NCBI GenBank assembly: GCA_023392945.1
Contig: JAEWNB010000127.1
Location: 1-10,131 of the forward strand
Length of the DNA: 10,131 nucleotides
Source: Bacteroidota bacterium
Lineage (GTDB): Bacteria; Bacteroidota; Bacteroidia; Bacteroidales; WCHB1-69
Reading direction: 5' to 3'
Each line of letters opens with the position of its first letter. Position 1 is the first letter of the stretch. The notes beneath the pieces were generated by a model. The model was given only the letters and a program-made list of their open reading frames with translations. It had not been told where the DNA came from and did not search any database. Below, in pieces: positions 5,882-10,131 of the stretch. Made by a program: the position numbers and the translations under genes.

Positions 5882-8398
5882 TTAATTAAATTGAAAATTG
5901 ATGCCGGCATAAAAAGTAGTGCCAAAGGCATAATAATATTTATTTTGAAATTTATCTACATTATATTCTTTGTAATCAAATCTGTATTGTTCCCATGCAG
6001 TGGTAATTAAATTTTGATTATTAAGAATATTGGTTACACTTAAATTAAATCCGATGATGTATTTTTTTATTTTCCAGGATTTACTAATAGAAGCATCCAA
6101 AGTAAATTGACCTTTTAATCTTGTCTGGTCAACTACTTGGTGATACAAATCTGAATTTTCATCCAATGTGCCACGAGCTGCCGAAGTTCTTCTTTCGGGA
6201 TTCAAATCACAATAAATTTTGTCAAAATAGTTGGCATTAATATTAACATACCAGTAATTGTGATTAAATTTAAGACCAATAGTACCGGCAACCTGAGGAG
6301 TTCCTGAAACATGATAATTTTTCCAGTAAACAGTCTGTGTCTCGGCAGCATTATTTTCTCCCAAAAGATCATAGCCATTTTCTGCTGTAATCACTACTGA
6401 AGGTCGGCTGCTATAACGATAGTCACCCCAATTACCTGCCAGTATCAAAGAGAACATACTACCCATTTTGATTTCTGAACCAAACTCAATACCAATATGT
6501 CGTTGATCTATTCCGCTCATGGAATAGTTAACCATAGAAGCATAGTCATCATGATAAAAACTGATCAGTTTGGTAATATCATTAAATTGAGAAAAATATC
6601 CCGTTATTCTCATTTTAATGAAAGGATAATTCATAATATAAGAAAAGTCAGAGGCAAATATTTTCTCAGTAGTAAGGTTACTAACAAAAGTATTTCTGAT
6701 TCTAGGGGCAACAAAAGCATTCAGCACGCTTGGGGCATCACAAGAATATTGTGTATTGAGAACCAAATAGTTTCTTCCGGTAATTTTATAGGTTATACCT
6801 GCTTTTACTCCATAGGTAAAAAAGCTCTTAACATCTGATTTTCCGTATGAATCCTCTGGAAAACGACCATTCTTCATATTGCCGTTACGCCAGAATTCTG
6901 TTCCTCCCACATTAGCTCCCACATGAAAATCAATTTTATTGTATGTAAAATCCAACATTCCCCAAAGTAATTGATTATAAATGTAATAATCAAAATCATA
7001 ACCAAAAATATCCCCTTCCTTCAACTCTTTATCCTGATTGTTTAAATCATTATAAATTACCGATGAATCAGTAGGAAAGTCCCCTTCAGAATATTTATCC
7101 ACATCCAGCCAATAAGTTCCACCCAAAAGATCATTGATGGTTTTATAGTTGTGTTGTTTCATGCCCCTTACATCAACACCGGCGGATAATTTAATATTGT
7201 CATTAATATTGGTAACCAAATTTGAAGCTCCCCCTACCTGAACATGACTATAGATACGATTTTCAATCATATATTGAGCTCTTTTCCCTTGAGCAGCAGC
7301 TAGTTGATTAACATCATACATATAATCCCAGTTTATTTGTCTTACAGAAGCATTTGTAAGCCATTGATTTGCAACATAATCCTGAATCAAAGTGTCTTCT
7401 TGATAACTTGGTAAATAACGATAATAATCCGGACGTGGGTCAGGAACATCATACCAATTGAGGGAAGTAGTACTGTTTTTTCCGGAAGTAACAGCCAGAG
7501 TGCTGGTTATAAAATATTTATTGCTTTTGGGAGTATAATAGTGGGTCAGCATTGCAACCGGTTCATGTATAGTTCTGACTCTTGCATTTCGCTTTTCTCC
7601 TTGATACCAGCCCCAATTTGGATTATAATAATTGTTGTCAAGCAAGTCATATACTTCCTGAACAGAGTTTCCTTGCATACCTCTTTGAGTAGGGGTACCG
7701 AAAACAGTCAGATTAAGAGCATGTTCATTATTGATTTTTTTTTCAACTGCAAGAAAATAGCTGAAAGCATTGTATGTGGTTCCTTCAACATAAGATATTG
7801 CATCTCCAAAACGTGTTGACAGAGAAGCAGCAACTGACCACCCATTTTTCATAATACCGGTAGAATGGGTAAGCATCAGTCGATTATTATAACTCCTATT
7901 GCTAAGGGAATAGGTAGCCCTTGTCTGTTTACGATAAGCCGACGCCCTTAAATTGTAATTTGTAGAACCTCCGACTCCCCCAAAAGTAAAGGAAGCAGGA
8001 TTAAGACTGTTAACAATTTCCGGATATCTTACAACATGATTCAGCCCTCCCCATTGAGAATAGGTAGCACGACCGGTAATCATACTGTTCATAAGATAGT
8101 TGTTAATACAAATATTTTCATATTGATTGTCATAACCTCTTTCTTTGAAATAAGCAATACTGAACGTATAGGAAGTGTTATTGGTAAAAACATCCTGTGA
8201 AGAATGTAATAAGCCCGGAACAAAACTACTGTTTCCTGACTCTTCATCTTCCTGTCCTTCACCAATAGTGGTACTGGAAGAATAGTCTTCAACTCCGTTC
8301 CGAACCTTTACTGAATCTTTTTTATTCTTTTCTTCCTGAGAACTAACTATTCCACAAGATATTAGAAATATAAATAACAAAAATAGTCCTTTTTTCAT
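5882..8398 (-). CDS. TonB-dependent receptor-like outer-membrane protein with shortened N-terminal plug
   Basis: An 838-residue outer-membrane barrel that should import a substrate using TonB energy. The signal peptide is MKKGLFLLFIFLISCGIVSSQ, probably cut after Q21; LIS-C at 12-15 looks like a lipobox, so lipidation cannot be excluded. An acidic linker follows (about 22-60, including EGQEDEESG). The plug-like part begins at LLHSSQDVF (63-71) and contains FKERGYDNQYENICINN (84-100), TGRATYSQWGGLNHVVR (108-124) and SFTFGGVGGSTNYNLRA (136-152). These correspond to the R-G-x-[DE] and 'WGGLND' blocks of one class of Bacteroidota receptors. There is no carboxypeptidase-regulatory-like domain and no standard early plug strand. 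The rest is amphipathic strands ending in FYAGINFQFN. It is first in a four-gene run with two lipoproteins and ribBA, and is divergent from a secreted EEP hydrolase, which suggests they share a substrate. Confidence 0.85.
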   Translation of the reverse strand: MKKGLFLLFIFLISCGIVSSQEEKNKKDSVKVRNGVEDYSSSTTIGEGQEDEESGNSSFVPGLLHSSQDVFTNNTSYTFSIAYFKERGYDNQYENICINNYLMNSMITGRATYSQWGGLNHVVRYPEIVNSLNPASFTFGGVGGSTNYNLRASAYRKQTRATYSLSNRSYNNRLMLTHSTGIMKNGWSVAASLSTRFGDAISYVEGTTYNAFSYFLAVEKKINNEHALNLTVFGTPTQRGMQGNSVQEVYDLLDNNYYNPNWGWYQGEKRNARVRTIHEPVAMLTHYYTPKSNKYFITSTLAVTSGKNSTTSLNWYDVPDPRPDYYRYLPSYQEDTLIQDYVANQWLTNASVRQINWDYMYDVNQLAAAQGKRAQYMIENRIYSHVQVGGASNLVTNINDNIKLSAGVDVRGMKQHNYKTINDLLGGTYWLDVDKYSEGDFPTDSSVIYNDLNNQDKELKEGDIFGYDFDYYIYNQLLWGMLDFTYNKIDFHVGANVGGTEFWRNGNMKNGRFPEDSYGKSDVKSFFTYGVKAGITYKITGRNYLVLNTQYSCDAPSVLNAFVAPRIRNTFVSNLTTEKIFASDFSYIMNYPFIKMRITGYFSQFNDITKLISFYHDDYASMVNYSMSGIDQRHIGIEFGSEIKMGSMFSLILAGNWGDYRYSSRPSVVITAENGYDLLGENNAAETQTVYWKNYHVSGTPQVAGTIGLKFNHNYWYVNINANYFDKIYCDLNPERRTSAARGTLDENSDLYHQVVDQTRLKGQFTLDASISKSWKIKKYIIGFNLSVTNILNNQNLITTAWEQYRFDYKEYNVDKFQNKYYYAFGTTFYAGINFQFN

Positions 8399-8427
8399 AT
8401 AATTCTTTTTTGTATAAAATTAGTGAG

Positions 8428-8459
8428 CAAAAATAGTAAAAAAAACAATGTAAAAACAA
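8428..8459 (-). promoter_or_regulatory. Promoter of the receptor-lipoprotein-ribBA operon
   Basis: Read on the minus strand, TATTTTTG (8435 down to 8428) is a good TAnnTTTG -7 element, and TTG (8459-8457) lies 21 nt upstream as a -33 element, which is normal spacing for Bacteroidota. Transcription would start near 8421, giving a leader of about 22 nt before the ATG at 8398. The -33 element lies inside the palindrome at 8452-8467. Confidence 0.62.
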
Positions 8460-8467
8460 TTGTTTTT
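8452..8467. repeat. 16-bp perfect palindrome in the divergent promoter region, possible operator
   Basis: AAAAACAATTGTTTTT is its own reverse complement. It covers the -33 element of the leftward promoter and lies about 27 nt upstream of the rightward -7 element, so a dimeric regulator bound here could affect both directions. The region is very AT-rich, so chance is a real alternative. No regulator gene lies in the window. Confidence 0.4.
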
Positions 8468-8493
8468 GGGGTATTTATATTAAAAAAATATTG

Positions 8494-8501
8494 TATTTTT
8501 G
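8494..8501 (+). promoter_or_regulatory. -7 promoter element of the endonuclease gene
   Basis: TATTTTTG fits TAnnTTTG and is followed by CAAC, as at the promoter near 1283. Transcription would begin near 8508, leaving a leader of only about 12 nt. No -33 element stands at the usual distance: the nearest TTTG (8465-8468) is 25 nt upstream, which is long and may mean a weak or activator-dependent promoter. The TTG at 8499 could open the reading frame seven codons earlier, but it lies inside this element, which argues for the ATG at 8520. Confidence 0.55.
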
Positions 8502-8519
8502 CAACTTAAAATTAATAAA

Positions 8520-9542
8520 ATGAGAATCTTTTTACCTTTTTTGGTTTTTGGCTTTGCAATAGTAAATTTGAACTTATTTGCTCAAAAAAATACTAATATA
8601 GCAGTTATTGGGTTTTATAATGTTGAAAATCTATTTGATACAGATGATGACCCGATTACAAACGATTCTCAATTTTTGCCGAATGGAGATTATCAATGGA
8701 CTCCTGAACGCTACCAGACAAAGTTGGAAAATCTTTCAAAAGTAATTTCTTTAATTGCAAAAGAAAAGGGTGGGGTAGCACTTCTTGGATTGTCTGAGAT
8801 TGAAAATGAGAAAGTTATGAATGATTTGGTCCAAACGGAAAAGCTGAAACCATTCAATTTCGGAGTCGTTCATCATGATTCTCCTGATAGACGTGGCGTT
8901 GACGTGGGGCTAATCTATCAAAAAGACCGATTTAGAGTTCTTGGACAGAAAGCTTATGAATTAAAAACTAATGATACTAATTTCATTACACGTGATCAAT
9001 TATTAATTACCGGAATTATTGATGGGACTGACACGCTGCATATTATCGTAAATCATTGGCCATCAAAAATTGGCGGTGAAAAGTTAAGTATGCCTAAAAG
9101 AATTGCCGCTGCTTTGTTATCGCGACATATTGCAGATTCATTGATGGCTGTTAATCCATTGGCTAAGGTTATTATTATGGGAGATTTAAATGATAACCCT
9201 AATTCTAAAAGTATTACAGAATATCTTAAAGCTAAACATAAAATTAGTGAACTGATGATTAATGATCTATATAATCCTATGTGGAAATTATATCGCGATG
9301 GAATTGGCTCTTATGCATATCGTGATTCATGGGATATGATTGATAATATTATCATTTCTTACGGTTTGGTTAATCCCCCTGAAGGTTCATATAAATACTC
9401 CGGTGTTGATATTTTCAGAGCAGGTTTCTTGTTAACCCCCTCGGGTTCTTTTATAGGTTATCCTTATAGAACTTATGCCGGAGGTTCTTATATTGGGGGA
9501 TATAGTGATCATCTTCCTGTTTTTATTACAATTCAAAAATAA
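8520..9542 (+). CDS. Secreted endonuclease/exonuclease/phosphatase (EEP) superfamily hydrolase
   Basis: The 340-residue protein starts at the ATG, because the in-frame TTG at 8499 lies inside the promoter. MRIFLPFLVFGFAIVNLNLFAQ (1-22) is a Sec signal peptide, so it acts outside the cytoplasm. It is a Mg-dependent phosphodiesterase/phosphatase of the DNase I-like fold with every catalytic motif visible: FYNVENLFD at 32-40 (N34, E36), LSEIEN at 91-96 (metal ligand E93), RRGVDVGLIY at 124-133, NHWPSK at 178-183 (H179), MGDLNDNP at 220-227 (D222, N224) and the general-base SDH at 329-331 (D330, H331). Nothing distinguishes DNA, RNA, nucleotide or other phosphoester substrates. It is transcribed away from the receptor/lipoprotein operon and lies 5 nt before a glycosyltransferase gene. 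That arrangement suggests a surface or periplasmic enzyme preparing substrate for the receptor. Confidence 0.92.
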   Translation: MRIFLPFLVFGFAIVNLNLFAQKNTNIAVIGFYNVENLFDTDDDPITNDSQFLPNGDYQWTPERYQTKLENLSKVISLIAKEKGGVALLGLSEIENEKVMNDLVQTEKLKPFNFGVVHHDSPDRRGVDVGLIYQKDRFRVLGQKAYELKTNDTNFITRDQLLITGIIDGTDTLHIIVNHWPSKIGGEKLSMPKRIAAALLSRHIADSLMAVNPLAKVIIMGDLNDNPNSKSITEYLKAKHKISELMINDLYNPMWKLYRDGIGSYAYRDSWDMIDNIIISYGLVNPPEGSYKYSGVDIFRAGFLLTPSGSFIGYPYRTYAGGSYIGGYSDHLPVFITIQK

Positions 9543-9547
9543 GCATT

Positions 9548-10131
9548 ATGGATAAAAAAGTCGTAATCATCCCAACTTACAATGAAAAAGAAAATATTGA
9601 AAATATTATTCGAACTACTTTTTCTGTTTTTGATACTGATATTTTAATTATTGATGATAATTCTCCGGATAAAACTGCTGATATCGTTAAAAAAATGATG
9701 AATGAATTTCCTGATAAACTTTTTATTCAGGAAAGAAAAGGAAAATTAGGACTTGGAACTGCTTATATTCATGGATTTAAGTGGGCTTTTGAAAGAAATT
9801 ATGATTTTATTTTTGAAATGGATGCAGATTTCTCTCATGACCCAAATGATCTGAAACGACTCTATGACGCTTGTGTTGTTCAAAATGCTGATTTGGCAAT
9901 CGGTTCCAGATATTGTGAGGGTGTTAATGTGCTTCATTGGCCAATGGGTAGATTGTTGATGTCTTATTATGGCTCAATGTATGTAAGAGCAATTCTAGGT
10001 ATTCCTGTAATGGATACTACAGCCGGCTTTAAATGTTACCGCGCATCAGCTTTGAAAACGATAGATTTTTCTAAAATTCATCATATTGGTTATGGATTTC
10101 AAATTGAAATGAAATTCAATATGTACAAACT
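9548..10131 (+). CDS. Polyprenol-phosphate mannose synthase-like GT2 glycosyltransferase (N-terminal part, runs off the window)
   Basis: The ATG at 9548 opens a frame that stays open to the window end (194 codons visible). It lies 5 nt after the endonuclease stop, so the two are probably co-transcribed. The sequence is a typical GT2 enzyme of the polyprenol monophosphomannose synthase (Dpm1-like) group: VVIIPTYNEKENI at 5-17, IIDDNSPDKTADIV at 34-47, ERKGKLGLGTAYIHGFKWA at 62-80, EMDADFSHDPNDL at 90-102 with the metal-binding D92-x-D94, IGSRY at 118-122, GRLLMSYYGS at 134-143 and DTTAGFKCYR at 156-165. Such enzymes move mannose (or a related sugar) from GDP-sugar to a polyprenyl phosphate on the inner face of the cytoplasmic membrane, feeding glycosylation outside. 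The missing C-terminus decides whether it has membrane segments. No signal or hydrophobic segment is seen in the visible part. Confidence 0.92.
   Translation, partial: MDKKVVIIPTYNEKENIENIIRTTFSVFDTDILIIDDNSPDKTADIVKKMMNEFPDKLFIQERKGKLGLGTAYIHGFKWAFERNYDFIFEMDADFSHDPNDLKRLYDACVVQNADLAIGSRYCEGVNVLHWPMGRLLMSYYGSMYVRAILGIPVMDTTAGFKCYRASALKTIDFSKIHHIGYGFQIEMKFNMYK

Noticed and set aside
4409..7819. Several plus-strand open frames opposite the lipoproteins and receptor
   Set aside because: They lie antisense to well-supported genes, have low-complexity translations and no recognised motifs.
8089..8292. 67-codon minus-strand frame inside the receptor gene
   Set aside because: It is out of frame within the receptor N-terminal region, which has clear signal and plug-like motifs in the main frame.
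8499..8519. Upstream TTG start for the endonuclease
   Set aside because: The TTG is part of the TATTTTTG promoter element, and the ATG at 8520 begins directly with a signal peptide.
9746..9937. Minus-strand open frame opposite the glycosyltransferase
   Set aside because: It is antisense to the conserved GT2 catalytic region and has no domain of its own.
1..10131. CRISPR arrays, insertion sequences, tRNA or rRNA genes and phage genes
   Set aside because: I saw no regularly spaced repeats, transposase or integrase motifs, or tRNA-like cloverleaf. The search was by eye, so a divergent small RNA could be missed.

Overview
The window looks like a low-GC chromosomal piece from a member of the phylum Bacteroidota. 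Four things point that way: a C-terminal type IX secretion (T9SS) sorting domain, SusC/RagA-like TonB-dependent receptors, promoters of the TAnnTTTG type followed by AT-rich leaders without a clear Shine-Dalgarno, and a fused RibBA whose sequence matches the Bacteroidota form. T9SS in a Bacteroidales-like gene set suggests an environmental relative rather than a typical gut Bacteroides, but genus cannot be read from this window.

Left part (1-2031, + strand). The window opens in the last 29 codons of an outer-membrane beta-barrel, probably a TonB-dependent receptor. After 29 nt comes a secreted T9SS-cargo protein with a PCMD-like domain, which ends at a strong hairpin terminator. A new promoter then drives a single secreted DUF4412-like protein. 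It converges on ribBA, and the two genes share one bidirectional terminator.

Centre (2080-8398, - strand). Four tightly packed genes, separated by 21, 7 and 3 nt, read leftward from a promoter near 8430-8460. They are an atypical TonB-dependent receptor with a shortened plug region, two paralogous lipoproteins (OB-like DUF5689 region plus a choice-of-anchor-J-like C-terminal domain), and ribBA as the last gene.

Right part (8399-10131). A 121-nt divergent promoter region carries a 16-bp perfect palindrome. It separates the receptor operon from a secreted endonuclease/exonuclease/phosphatase (EEP) protein, which lies 5 nt upstream of a polyprenol-phosphate mannose synthase that runs off the window.

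The most interesting reading is that receptor, paired OB-like surface lipoproteins and divergent secreted EEP hydrolase form one acquisition system for a nucleic-acid, nucleotide or other phosphoester substrate. RibBA in the same transcript raises a flavin-nucleotide alternative. The gene order and domain content are visible. The substrate is inference.
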